Assembly: GCA_041393415.1 (NCBI GenBank)
Contig: JAWKKE010000006.1
Location: 62,001-126,000 of the forward strand
DNA from: Thermoleophilia bacterium
Lineage (GTDB): Bacteria > Actinomycetota > Thermoleophilia > UBA2241
Length of the DNA stretch: 64,000 bases
Reading direction: 5' to 3'
Of this stretch, positions 43,401 to 52,142 are shown one piece after another; position 1 is the stretch's first letter, and the number at the start of each line of letters is the position of its first letter. Both the position numbers and the translations under genes were made by a program. Under the pieces are notes generated by a model. It was not told where the DNA came from, searched no databases, and worked only from the letters and a program-made list of their open reading frames with translations.

Positions 43401-43685
43401 TCAGGCGTGGCCGTGCATGCGATCACGGTTGCCGTAGGCGCCGCCTGTCCAGAAGGAGATGTCGGCCGCAACGCCGATCGCGATCCATATCCAGTCGAGC
43501 GAGTGTACGCCGCCGGGAGCCACGAGTACGTAGCAGAGCGTCGTCCACGGTGCCAGGAAGAAGCCCAAGACCGGCCACACCCACGTACTAAAAGCTATGT
43601 CCCAGCGCGCGGGATCCACCAGCCACCACACGAGGACTGCTGCACGCGGACCCAGCAGAAACAGAACAGTAATCGGACAGCACAC
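43401..43685 (-). CDS. Small membrane protein
   Basis: 94 residues with two or three hydrophobic helices, WDIAFSTWVWPVLGFFLAPW and SLDWIWIAIGVAADISFW among them. I do not recognise the family beyond general two-helix membrane proteins. The GTG at 43685 has GGGGGA 7 bases upstream. It is upstream of the DUF6325-SHOCT pair on the same strand with a gap of about 90 bases, so it may share their transcript. Confidence 0.7.
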   Translation of the reverse strand: MCCPITVLFLLGPRAAVLVWWLVDPARWDIAFSTWVWPVLGFFLAPWTTLCYVLVAPGGVHSLDWIWIAIGVAADISFWTGGAYGNRDRMHGHA

Positions 43686-43916
43686 GCCAGATCCCCCTTT
43701 TCACCTAACCGCAGCGCCATCACACCACATTAGCCCGTCGAGCAACTCGGCGCGGGCAGCCTTCACGTTGACCTCCCCGGTCAGTTGCGGAAAGGCATCT
43801 GGCACGCGGCGTCACAGGACCGTGGAGTTGGCGCCAATCCTCCACGTCCCGGAGTATTGGCGTACAGCACTCTACGCACGCAGCGAGCGGAAATGCAACA
43901 GTCCGGCGCCGCCGCG

Positions 43917-44381
43917 CTAGCGGCGCCGGCGGCGGGCGGCGCGTTCCGCTTGCGCCGCTCGCCGTGCCGCCTCCTGCCGGCGTTTCTCCCACTGGATGAG
44001 GCGGTCGGCCGTGAGGACGTCGACGAGCACGGCCACACCGACCCCAATCGCGTTGACCAGGAAGTCGGCAGGATCGTAGACATTAGCGAGGATGCCGAAG
44101 CCGTTGGTGGCCTCGAAGGCCTCAACGGCGAGCAGTGCCAGGCCCGCGGCGTAGAGGCGCGGACGCGACCACCTCATCGTCGTATTGAGAATCGCGAAGT
44201 AGATTGCGAAGGAGACGACGAAGTTGCCGACCCAAGAATGGACAACATCTTCGAACGATCCCCGGTACATGGACTCGAGGAGCAGCAGAAGCGCTCCCAG
44301 CACCGCCAGAGCAACGTTGCGAACGATGAGTACGCGCGGCGGTGCGGCACTAACCGCAGCGCGATCAGAACTGCGACTCAC
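43917..44381 (-). CDS. VanZ/DUF2809-like membrane protein
   Basis: 154-residue protein with four helices: VLIVRNVALAVLGALLLLLE, a helix after SWVGNFVVSFAIYFAI, LYAAGLALLAVEAFEATNG, and DPADFLVNAIGVGVAVLVDV. The last segment (DxxDFxxNxxGxxxG) resembles the conserved end of VanZ-like and DUF2809 proteins. The tail is Arg/Ala rich. The GTG at 44381 overlaps the helicase stop (GTGA) with GGAGGG upstream, so it is coupled to the helicase gene. Function unknown. Confidence 0.75.
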   Translation of the reverse strand: MSRSSDRAAVSAAPPRVLIVRNVALAVLGALLLLLESMYRGSFEDVVHSWVGNFVVSFAIYFAILNTTMRWSRPRLYAAGLALLAVEAFEATNGFGILANVYDPADFLVNAIGVGVAVLVDVLTADRLIQWEKRRQEAARRAAQAERAARRRRR

Positions 44382-46099
44382 GCGTCCCTCCGGGGCCGGC
44401 GCTCCTGCCGTTCGCGGCTGGCACGCACCTTGCGCCCCTTGATCGTCGTGCCCTGGAGGGCGGCGATGACGTCGTCGGCCGCCGCCTCCGGCACCTCCAC
44501 AAGTGTGGCACGCTCGCCGATCTCGATGGCCCCGATATCGCGGCCATTCAGACTCGACTCGCCGGTGATCGCCCCGACCACGTCTTGCGGCCGCATGCCG
44601 GCCACACGGCCGAGACCGATCCACACGCGTGTCGTGGGGCCCGCAGACGCGAGCCTCCGCCGCCGGCCCGCTCCGCTGCGATCTTCACGAAGACGCGCCT
44701 TCACACCACCGCCACGCTCGTCGCGTAGCGGCTTGGCCTCGGGGATCTCCTCCTCGTCCCCCACGCCGCCGCGAGCTTCTCTCGCCAGCCTGACGGCGGC
44801 AAGCGCGATCTCCATGATGTCGAACTCCTCCGAAAGGTGTTCCACCACAACCCGGTAGTGGTCGAGATCGTCCTCGAGAATGCTCTCGCGCAGCGTCGCG
44901 CGAAGCAGCTCGAGCTGTCGCGCGCGCAGGTCGGCGACGGTCGGCACCTTGCCGATCGTGATTCGCCGCTTGGTGGCGCGTTCAATCGTCTTGAGCATAG
45001 GGTGCTCGCGCGGCTGCATGAGCGTGATCGCCACACCACCGCGTCCGGCGCGACCGACCCGACCGATGCGATGCACGTACGCCTCCGGCGAGGACGGCAT
45101 GTCGTAGTTCACCACGTGAGTGAGGGGCCCGATGTCGAGCCCTCGCGCGGCCACATCGGTGGCCACGATCAAGTCGGCCACGCCACCGCGAAGCCGCGCC
45201 ATGACACGCTCGCGCTGCTGCTGGCTCATGCCGCCGTGCAGCGCCTCGGCCCGATACCCACTTCCGCTAAGGGTCTCGGCAAGCTCGTCCACCTCTACCC
45301 GCCTGCGACAGAAGACGAGCGCGGCCTCCGGACTCTCCACATCCAGGATTCGCCCCAGCGCCGCCGGCTTGTAGGCGGGCTGAACAAGATACGCCACCTG
45401 CCGCACCAACGGCGCCTCTCCGGGAGTCGTCACCTCGAGCCCGATGCGAATCTGCACAGGCTCGCGCAAGTGACCGCGCATCATGGTCACGATGCGCGCT
45501 GGGACGGTCGCCGAGAACAGGATGGTCTGACGCTCCTCAGGCACCTCCCGCAGCAACTCCTCGATATCCTCGGCGAAGCCCATGTCGAGCATCTCATCGG
45601 CTTCGTCGAGGACGAGCATGGCGACATTGCCGAGGCGCAAGGTCTTGCGCGCCAAGTGGTCGAGGGCGCGCCCGGGCGTGGCCACGACGACGTCGGTGCC
45701 ACGCTGCAGCGCGCCCAGCTGCCGGGTGATCGGCTGCCCCCCGTACACGGGCAGCACACGCACACCAAGCTCGCGCCCGTAACGGTGGATGGCCTCCGAC
45801 ACCTGCACCGCAAGCTCGCGCGTCGGCACAAGAACGAGTGCTCCGGGATCGCGGCGCGCACCGAGGTCCGGCAGCCGCTGCAACAAGGGCAGCGCGAACG
45901 CGGCCGTCTTGCCCGTACCCGTCGGCGCCTGGCCGAGCAGGTCGCGACCTTCAAGCAGCGGCGGAATGGCCTCACGCTGCACCGGAGTGGGCTCCTCGTA
46001 CCCAAGATTGGACAACGCCGTCACGAGCTCCGGCATCACGCCGAGGTCGCGAAAGCCTCCGAGATCGTGAGCCGCGCCCTCGGCGCCTTCAGTCCTCAT
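44378..46099 (-). CDS. deaD: DEAD-box RNA helicase with C-terminal DbpA-type RNA-binding domain
   Basis: 573-residue ATP-dependent RNA helicase of the DeaD/CsdA type. Motifs in order: Q motif GYEEPTPVQREAIPPLL, motif I APTGTGKTAAF, DEAD in LVLDEADEMLDMGF, SAT in LFSATVPAR, and motif VI HRIGRVGRAGRGG. The C-terminal domain (about 490-560, RVWIGLGRVAGMRPQDVVGA) resembles the DbpA RNA-binding domain, and the tail is Arg rich. These helicases unfold structured mRNA and help ribosome assembly, often in the cold. The ATG at 46099 has GGAG 5 bases upstream; the open frame before it is not coding-like. Confidence 0.93.
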   Translation of the reverse strand: MRTEGAEGAAHDLGGFRDLGVMPELVTALSNLGYEEPTPVQREAIPPLLEGRDLLGQAPTGTGKTAAFALPLLQRLPDLGARRDPGALVLVPTRELAVQVSEAIHRYGRELGVRVLPVYGGQPITRQLGALQRGTDVVVATPGRALDHLARKTLRLGNVAMLVLDEADEMLDMGFAEDIEELLREVPEERQTILFSATVPARIVTMMRGHLREPVQIRIGLEVTTPGEAPLVRQVAYLVQPAYKPAALGRILDVESPEAALVFCRRRVEVDELAETLSGSGYRAEALHGGMSQQQRERVMARLRGGVADLIVATDVAARGLDIGPLTHVVNYDMPSSPEAYVHRIGRVGRAGRGGVAITLMQPREHPMLKTIERATKRRITIGKVPTVADLRARQLELLRATLRESILEDDLDHYRVVVEHLSEEFDIMEIALAAVRLAREARGGVGDEEEIPEAKPLRDERGGGVKARLREDRSGAGRRRRLASAGPTTRVWIGLGRVAGMRPQDVVGAITGESSLNGRDIGAIEIGERATLVEVPEAAADDVIAALQGTTIKGRKVRASRERQERRPRRDA

Positions 46100-46345
46100 G
46101 CCCGCTCCGTTCGTTGAGATTGAGCTCGATGCAGCGGCAACCATGCGGCGTCGCTCGAGTCAGTCCCATACTACGGGAAAGAACCCCGCGATGGCTGCTT
46201 CCCCGCCAGCGTCGGGCTGGCGGCCCGTTGCCGCCGCCTCAGGCATCCTGTACAGTTCGAATTCACTACTCTCATGCGTAAAACTATGGTCCTCGTCCGC
46301 TCCTCGGACATGGGATGCCGGCGCGGTCAGGACAAGGAGTCGTCG

Positions 46346-46669
46346 ATGCAAGAGATATCCTTTTCCCTGCCCGGCATGTGGGCCGATCATCACGTCCTCG
46401 CCGTCCGCGAGCTCCTCAAGCAAGACACCGGCGTCATCGTCGTCGACGCCAGCTCGCGCGACCTCGTCGTACGTCTCTCCTTCGACGAGTCTCTCACCGA
46501 CGCCGACAAGATCGCCGCTCGCTTGAGCGCCGCCGGCTACGTGCCCGGCGCCGCCGGCGAGGAGACGCCGCCGCCCACGAATAAGCCGGCTTGGGCCACC
46601 GCCGGTTGTCGCGTCACGGCGACCGATCCTATGGATCTCATCATGTCCGGCGACCATCGCAAGTACTAA
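46346..46669 (+). CDS. HMA-like fold protein lacking the CxxC motif, upstream of cooS
   Basis: 107 residues. The first 75 read as a ferredoxin-like HMA domain: strand MQEISFSLPGM, helix HHVLAVRELLKQDTGV, strand VIVVDASSRDLVVRLSFDE, helix DADKIAARLSAAGY. At the metal loop the usual GMxCxxC is GMWADHH, so both cysteines are gone (A13, H16) and two histidines are present. A Pro-rich linker and a tail ending DLIMSGDHRKY follow. The ATG at 46346 has AAGGAG 6 bases upstream; an in-frame ATG at 46274 is not supported. It is the first gene of the CODH/ACS set, so a role in nickel handling or in complex assembly is possible but unproven. Confidence 0.75.
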   Translation: MQEISFSLPGMWADHHVLAVRELLKQDTGVIVVDASSRDLVVRLSFDESLTDADKIAARLSAAGYVPGAAGEETPPPTNKPAWATAGCRVTATDPMDLIMSGDHRKY

Positions 46670-46791
46670 GTCGCCGGATCACGAGTGAGTCACGTCAGCA
46701 ACCGTTCGCAGCTCTCCCCCCCACCGAGATCGAGACCGGTGCCGCCGGCGCACGCTACCGCGCGTCGGCGGTCACCACAAGGAGTTGAACC

Positions 46792-48879
46792 ATGGACGAC
46801 GTGAAGAACGACGACGTAAGCAACGAGGCTAAGCGGAGCATCGATCCCGCAGCTCTCGAGATGCTGCGTCACGCCGACGCCTGTGGCCACGAGACCGTGT
46901 TCCACCGCGCCGAGAACATGAAGCCCTGTCCCATCGGCCAAGACGGCGCCTGCTGCCGCATCTGCTCGATGGGCCCTTGCCGCCTCGTCGGCAAAGACGC
47001 CGAGAACAAAGTCGGCCTCTGCGGCGCCGACCTGCCGACAGTCGCCTCACGCCACTTCGCGCGGCAGGTCGCCGGAGGCGCGTCCGCACACTCAGACCAC
47101 GGCCGTGACATGGCCATGACGCTACACGCAGTCGCGACCGGCCAAGCGCAGGGCTACAAGGTCAAAGACGAGCAGAAGCTCATGGCCGTAGCCGCGTACC
47201 TGGACATCCCGACGAAGGACCGCGAAGTCAACGACGTCGCGCTCGACGTCTCGCTCAAGGCGCTGGAACAATTCGGACAGCCGTTCGGCGAAATCGTCTA
47301 CACGCGGCGCGCAGCGCCCAAGCGTCAGGCCCTCTGGAAGCAGCTCAAGCTCACCCCTCGTGCCATCGATCGCGAGATCGCCGAGGTGCTGCATCGCACA
47401 CACGAGGGCGTCGATCTCGACGCCGAGAACATCCTCAAGAGCGCCCTGCGTTGTTCGCTAGCCGATGGCTGGGGCGGCTCGATGCTGAGCACGGACATCA
47501 GCGACATCCTCTTCGGCACGCCCTCCCCCCTCTCGAGCGAGGTGAACCTGGGCGTGCTGAAGCGAGATCAGGTCAATGTCGTGATTCACGGGCACGAACC
47601 GACCTTGTCGGCCATGATCGTCGAAGCCTCGAGGGATCCCGAGCTCATCGCGGAGGCGAAGGCCGAGGGCGCCGAAGGCATCAACCTCGCCGGCATCTGC
47701 TGCACCAGCAACGAGATCCTCATGCGCTACGGCGTGCCGCCGGCCGGCAACTTCCTGCACCAGGAGCTGGCCGTCCTCACCGGCTCGGTCGAGGCGATGG
47801 TCGTCGACGTGCAGTGCATCATGCAGGCGCTCGCGCCGCTCTCGCAGCGCTTTCACACCAAGCTCGTGACCACGTCGCCGAAGGCCAAAATCCCGGGCGC
47901 GCTCCACATCGAGTTCGACGAGCAACGCGCACCCGAGACGGCTCGCGAGATCATTCGGCTGGCGATCGCCAACTACAAGAACCGCGGCCCAGTTCATATC
48001 CCCGACTACCACGAGCCGCTCGTCGCCGGCTTCAGTCACGAGTACCTCAACTACATGCAGGGCGGCTTTCACCGCGGGTCGTTCCGGCCGCTCAACGACG
48101 CCGTGATCGCCGGCCGCATCCGCGGCCTCGCCGGCGTCGTGGGCTGCAACAACGCCCGCGTCACCCAAGACGAGGGCATCGTCACGATGATCAAGGAGCT
48201 CATCGCACGCGACGTCATGGTCGTCGTGACCGGCTGCGCCGCCACCGCTGGCGCCAAAGCAGGCTTCCTGAGCCCCGAGATCCTTGATCACGCGGGTCCC
48301 GGACTGCGCGAGGTCATGGAGGCGATCGGCATTCCGCCGGTGCTACACCTCGGCTCTTGCGTCGACAACTCGCGCATCCTCACGGTGCTCACTCAAGTCG
48401 CCACCGAGGGCGGCCTCGGCGAAGACATCGACGACCTGCCGGCGGTCGGTCTGTGCCCTGAGTGGATGTGTGAGAAGGCGATCGCCATCGGCACCTACTT
48501 CGCCGCCTCGGGCGCCCATGTCATCTTCGGCGTCAGCAGCCCGGTGAAGGCATCGTCGGTCGCCACCCGCCTCATGACCGAGGGCTGGGAGGAGCTCGTC
48601 GGCGGCAGCCTCGAGTTCATCCCCGACTGGGACGAGATGCTGGCGCGCTCGCTCGAGCTCATCGACGGGAAGCGCGAGGCGCTCAAACTCAAGCCGTACG
48701 ACCCATCGCAGTTCGGCAGCAGCGGCGATACGCCGTACTTCGCCGCGATTCGCGACTACTTGGCCGAGCAGGGCACGGTCAAGACTGTCGGCTCCCCGGT
48801 CTACCCGCTGGCCGAAGGCCACTCGCACGACCATGGCCACGACCACAGTCACTCGCACGGCGCGGGAGAAGAACAATGA
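46792..48879 (+). CDS. cooS: Anaerobic carbon monoxide dehydrogenase catalytic subunit
   Basis: 695-residue Ni-Fe-S enzyme (CooS/AcsA) that interconverts CO and CO2. The N-terminal Cys cluster with CRICSMGPCR gives the D and B [4Fe-4S] clusters. Candidate C-cluster ligands are in place: HGHEP (H268), GICCTSNE (C303/C304), VDVQCIM (C342), VGCNNAR (C452), VTGCAATAG (C482) and LGSCVDNSR (C523). The last 18 residues form a His-rich tail with seven His alternating with Asp, Ser and Gly, an unusual ending likely to bind nickel. The ATG at 46792 has AAGGAG 7 bases upstream, and its stop overlaps the acsB start (ATGA). With AcsB it makes acetyl-CoA from CO, methyl and CoA. Confidence 0.96.
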   Translation: MDDVKNDDVSNEAKRSIDPAALEMLRHADACGHETVFHRAENMKPCPIGQDGACCRICSMGPCRLVGKDAENKVGLCGADLPTVASRHFARQVAGGASAHSDHGRDMAMTLHAVATGQAQGYKVKDEQKLMAVAAYLDIPTKDREVNDVALDVSLKALEQFGQPFGEIVYTRRAAPKRQALWKQLKLTPRAIDREIAEVLHRTHEGVDLDAENILKSALRCSLADGWGGSMLSTDISDILFGTPSPLSSEVNLGVLKRDQVNVVIHGHEPTLSAMIVEASRDPELIAEAKAEGAEGINLAGICCTSNEILMRYGVPPAGNFLHQELAVLTGSVEAMVVDVQCIMQALAPLSQRFHTKLVTTSPKAKIPGALHIEFDEQRAPETAREIIRLAIANYKNRGPVHIPDYHEPLVAGFSHEYLNYMQGGFHRGSFRPLNDAVIAGRIRGLAGVVGCNNARVTQDEGIVTMIKELIARDVMVVVTGCAATAGAKAGFLSPEILDHAGPGLREVMEAIGIPPVLHLGSCVDNSRILTVLTQVATEGGLGEDIDDLPAVGLCPEWMCEKAIAIGTYFAASGAHVIFGVSSPVKASSVATRLMTEGWEELVGGSLEFIPDWDEMLARSLELIDGKREALKLKPYDPSQFGSSGDTPYFAAIRDYLAEQGTVKTVGSPVYPLAEGHSHDHGHDHSHSHGAGEEQ

Positions 48880-51170
48880 GCCGCTATATCGCCAAGCGCG
48901 CCATCCGCGGCGCCACCGCCCTTATTTCCGAGGCCGAGAAGCTGGTCGCCGAGGCGATCGAGGAACTCGGCCCCGAGACGCCGGTCCAATTTACGAACAC
49001 GGCGTACTACCTGCCGGTCATCTACGCCTTCACCGGCAAGAAGGTGGAGACACTCGGCGATCTGCCGCCCGTGCTCGAGCGCTGCCGCTCACTCCTGCAC
49101 CCGCTACCGGCAGACAAGATGTGGCTGCCGTACCTCGGCGAGACCCTCGACTCCGGGGTCGCGACGCTCTTCGCGGAAGAGGTTATCGAGGGCGTGCGCT
49201 TCGTGCGCAAACAGGAGCCGCAGATCATCATGCTCGACGGCGACGGCGATCACAGCCACGACGGCGGGCACTTCTCCGCCGGCTCGCTGGGCGCCCACGG
49301 CGGCAAGATGAAGCTCAACGGACCCATCGACGACATCCAGCTTCGCGCCTGGGGCATCCAGCTCGTCGACGGCCGCATGCCCGGCTTCTGCGCAATTGTC
49401 GGCGCCGCCAAGAGCAACGAGGTCGCGGTCAAGATCGTGCGCGAGCTGCAGAGCCGCGGCATCCTTATCTTCCTCAGCGGCAACGTCAACGGCCGCAGCA
49501 TCATTCATCAGCTCCAGGAAGAAGGCATCCAGCTCGGCTACGACACCTTCACCGTACCGTTCGGCCTCGACACTATCTCGGCCGTCTATGCGCTTGGCTT
49601 CGCCGCGCGCTCGGCGCTCACATTCGGCGGCATGGACGCGGGCAACGCACGCGACATCATGCTCTACAACAAGTACCGCGTCTTCGCCTTCGTCCTCGCA
49701 CTGGGCGAGGTCGACGACCTCAAGTACGCGACCGCAGCCGGCGCCATCAGCTACGGCTTCCCCGTGATCGCCGACACGCGCATACCGCAGATCCTTCCCA
49801 CCGGCGTCACGACGTACGAGCACGTCGTCAGCATGCCGTTCGACGAGATCCCCGGCGCCGACGACATGGAGCGCACCGAGAAGCTCATCCAGCGCTGCAT
49901 CGAGGTGCGCGGCGTCAAGGTCAAGATCGCCAAGGTGCCGATCCCCGTCTCGTACGGATCGGCGTTCGAGGGCGAGCGCATCCGCAAGGAGATCATGTTC
50001 GCCGAGTTCGGCGGCAAGCGCAGCCGCTGCTTCGAGTACCTGCGCAGCAAACCCTCAGACGAAGTCGAGGACGGCAAGATCACGTGCGTCGGCAAGGACT
50101 TCGACGAGTTCGCCGAGGGCGAGGCTTACCCGCTCGGCATCGTCGTCGAAGTCTCCGGTCGCAAGATGCAGCTCGACTTCGAACCCATCGTCGAACGCCA
50201 GTTCCACTACTTCATCAACGGCGTCGAGGGCGTACAGCACAACGGACAGCGCGACATCACCTGGATTCGTGTGAGCAAAGCCACCGTCGCCAAAGGCTTC
50301 AAGATGGAGCACTTCGGCAAAGTGCTGCACGCACGCATCCACGAGGTCTTCGGCAACATCATCGACAAGGCGCAGATCTACCTCACTACCGACGCGGCCG
50401 AAGTCGACGAGCTCATCGAGGAGGCGCGCGAGGCCTACCGGCAGCGCAACGAGCGCATCGCCACACTCACCGACGAGTCGGTCGACACGTTCTACTCCTG
50501 CCTGCTCTGCCAGAGTTTCGCGCCCAACCACGTCTGCGTCGTGAACCCCGAGCGTGTGGGCCTCTGCGGCGCCTACAACTGGCTCGACTGCAAAGCCTCG
50601 TTCGAGATCAACCCGACGGGACCGAATCAGCCGGTACCGAAGGGCGTGTGTGTCGACCCCGTCAAGGGTGAGTTCACCGGGCCCAACGAGTACATCTACG
50701 CGCACTCCAACCAGAGCGTCGACAGAGTGACGTTCTACTCGATCATGGAGGCGCCGATGACCTCGTGCGGCTGCTTCGAGTGCATCATGGTGCTCGTGCC
50801 TGAAGCCAACGGCTTCATGATCGTCAGCCGCGAGGACCCCAGCATGACACCCTGCGGCATGACCTTCTCGACCCTCGCCGGGACCGCCGGCGGCGGCATG
50901 CAGACCCCGGGCATGATGGGCCTCGGCAAGTACTACCTCACCAGCGAGAAGTTCATCTCCGGCGATGGCGGCTGGCCGCGCATCGTCTGGATGAGCTCCT
51001 TCCTCAAGGAGAGTATGCGCCCCGAGATCGAGGCCATCGTGGAGCGCAACGGCCACCCAGGGTTGCTCGACCGAATCGCCGACGAGACGATCTGCACGGG
51101 CGTCGACGAGCTGGTTGCCTTCCTGGAAGAAAAGGGCCACCCTGCCCTTGCCATGGATCCACTCTTCTGA
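48876..51170 (+). CDS. acsB: CO dehydrogenase/acetyl-CoA synthase, ACS subunit
   Basis: 764-residue acetyl-CoA synthase, bacterial long form with the N-terminal CODH-docking domain. The A-cluster ligands are complete: C542, C545, C554 and C564 with the same 3, 9 and 10 residue steps as C506/C509/C518/C528 of the Moorella enzyme, and the distal-nickel loop C631-G-C633, matching C595-G-C597. The uniform 36-residue offset supports correct alignment. It condenses CO from CooS with the methyl group carried by the corrinoid protein and CoA. The ATG at 48876 overlaps the cooS TGA. acsD follows by 22 bases. Confidence 0.96.
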   Translation: MSRYIAKRAIRGATALISEAEKLVAEAIEELGPETPVQFTNTAYYLPVIYAFTGKKVETLGDLPPVLERCRSLLHPLPADKMWLPYLGETLDSGVATLFAEEVIEGVRFVRKQEPQIIMLDGDGDHSHDGGHFSAGSLGAHGGKMKLNGPIDDIQLRAWGIQLVDGRMPGFCAIVGAAKSNEVAVKIVRELQSRGILIFLSGNVNGRSIIHQLQEEGIQLGYDTFTVPFGLDTISAVYALGFAARSALTFGGMDAGNARDIMLYNKYRVFAFVLALGEVDDLKYATAAGAISYGFPVIADTRIPQILPTGVTTYEHVVSMPFDEIPGADDMERTEKLIQRCIEVRGVKVKIAKVPIPVSYGSAFEGERIRKEIMFAEFGGKRSRCFEYLRSKPSDEVEDGKITCVGKDFDEFAEGEAYPLGIVVEVSGRKMQLDFEPIVERQFHYFINGVEGVQHNGQRDITWIRVSKATVAKGFKMEHFGKVLHARIHEVFGNIIDKAQIYLTTDAAEVDELIEEAREAYRQRNERIATLTDESVDTFYSCLLCQSFAPNHVCVVNPERVGLCGAYNWLDCKASFEINPTGPNQPVPKGVCVDPVKGEFTGPNEYIYAHSNQSVDRVTFYSIMEAPMTSCGCFECIMVLVPEANGFMIVSREDPSMTPCGMTFSTLAGTAGGGMQTPGMMGLGKYYLTSEKFISGDGGWPRIVWMSSFLKESMRPEIEAIVERNGHPGLLDRIADETICTGVDELVAFLEEKGHPALAMDPLF

Positions 51171-51192
51171 TCCGCGACAACTTGGAGTGCCG

Positions 51193-52140
51193 ATGACTGC
51201 TGTGGAGATACCCGTAGAGAAATGGACCGGCTCCGTCCGCGAGGTCACGCTCGGCGCCGGCAGCCGCACCCCGGTAACCGTGGGCGGAGAGACGGCGCTG
51301 CCGTTTCTCCCTTTCGAGGGCGCCATGCCGCACCGCCCGGCGCTGGCGATCGAGATCGAGGACCGCGCACCAGCGTGGTCATCTGAGCTGCTCGCCGCCT
51401 GGGGCGACGTGGTTAGCGACCCCGGCGTCTGGGCCAAGCGCGCCGTGGAGCTGGGCGCGGAGATGATCTCCCTGCGGCTCGACAGTTGCCACCCGGACCG
51501 CGGCGACAACGACGGCGCCTACGCGGTCGAGAAGGTCAAGGCTGTGCTGGCTGCCGTAGACGTGCCGGTCCTCGTCTACGGACCCGGCCAAGCCGACAAG
51601 GACAACGAAGTGCTCGTCGCCGTCGCCGAAGCTACCAAGGGTGAGCAGATCGCCCTCGGCATCTGCGAAGAGAAGAACTACCGCACCATCGTGGCCGCCG
51701 CCCTCGGTAACGGGCACGTGGTCATCGGCGAGACGCCGATCGACGTCAACCTCGCGAAACAGCTCAATATCCTCATCTCCGATATGGGTCTGCCGCTTGA
51801 GCGCGTCCTCATGGACCCCAACACCGGCGCGCTTGGCTACGGTCTCGAGTACACCTACTCGGTGATGGAGCGCCTGCGCTTGGCAGCGCTGATGGGCGAC
51901 GGGATGACGCAGCAGCCCATGATCTGCCAGACCGGTGCGGAAGTGTGGCGGCAGAAGGAGGCACGCGCCACCGATGACGTGCCCGAGGCATGGGGCGCGC
52001 TCGCCGAGCGTGGCGTCGCCTGGGAAATCACGACCGGCATGTCGCTCCTCGAGGCCGGCGCCGACATTCTCCTCCTCCGCCATCCCGACGCGCTGAGCGC
52101 GCTGAGCGCAGCTCTCGACGACCTCGTGAAAGGAGCCTGA
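51193..52140 (+). CDS. acsD: Corrinoid iron-sulfur protein, small subunit (CODH/ACS delta)
   Basis: 315-residue TIM-barrel subunit of the corrinoid iron-sulfur protein, which carries the methyl group from methyltetrahydrofolate to ACS. Family stretches include ALAIEIEDRAP, AEMISLRLDSCHPDRGDND, VLVYGPGQADKDNEVL and DPNTGALGYGLEYTYSVMER. The ATG at 51193 has TTGGAG 5 bases upstream. acsC starts 3 bases after its stop, so the two subunits of the heterodimer are made together. Confidence 0.95.
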   Translation: MTAVEIPVEKWTGSVREVTLGAGSRTPVTVGGETALPFLPFEGAMPHRPALAIEIEDRAPAWSSELLAAWGDVVSDPGVWAKRAVELGAEMISLRLDSCHPDRGDNDGAYAVEKVKAVLAAVDVPVLVYGPGQADKDNEVLVAVAEATKGEQIALGICEEKNYRTIVAAALGNGHVVIGETPIDVNLAKQLNILISDMGLPLERVLMDPNTGALGYGLEYTYSVMERLRLAALMGDGMTQQPMICQTGAEVWRQKEARATDDVPEAWGALAERGVAWEITTGMSLLEAGADILLLRHPDALSALSAALDDLVKGA

Positions 52141-52142
52141 CC

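Noticed and set aside
46203..46223. 8-bp hairpin (CCGCCAGC/GCTGGCGG) between deaD and the HMA-like gene, a possible cold-shock or attenuator element.
   Set aside because: Short, no T-tract on either side, and such stems are frequent by chance in DNA this GC rich.
48833..50671. A 612-codon plus-strand frame inside acsB.
   Set aside because: Shifted frame of acsB with Arg-rich composition; acsB has full ligand conservation.
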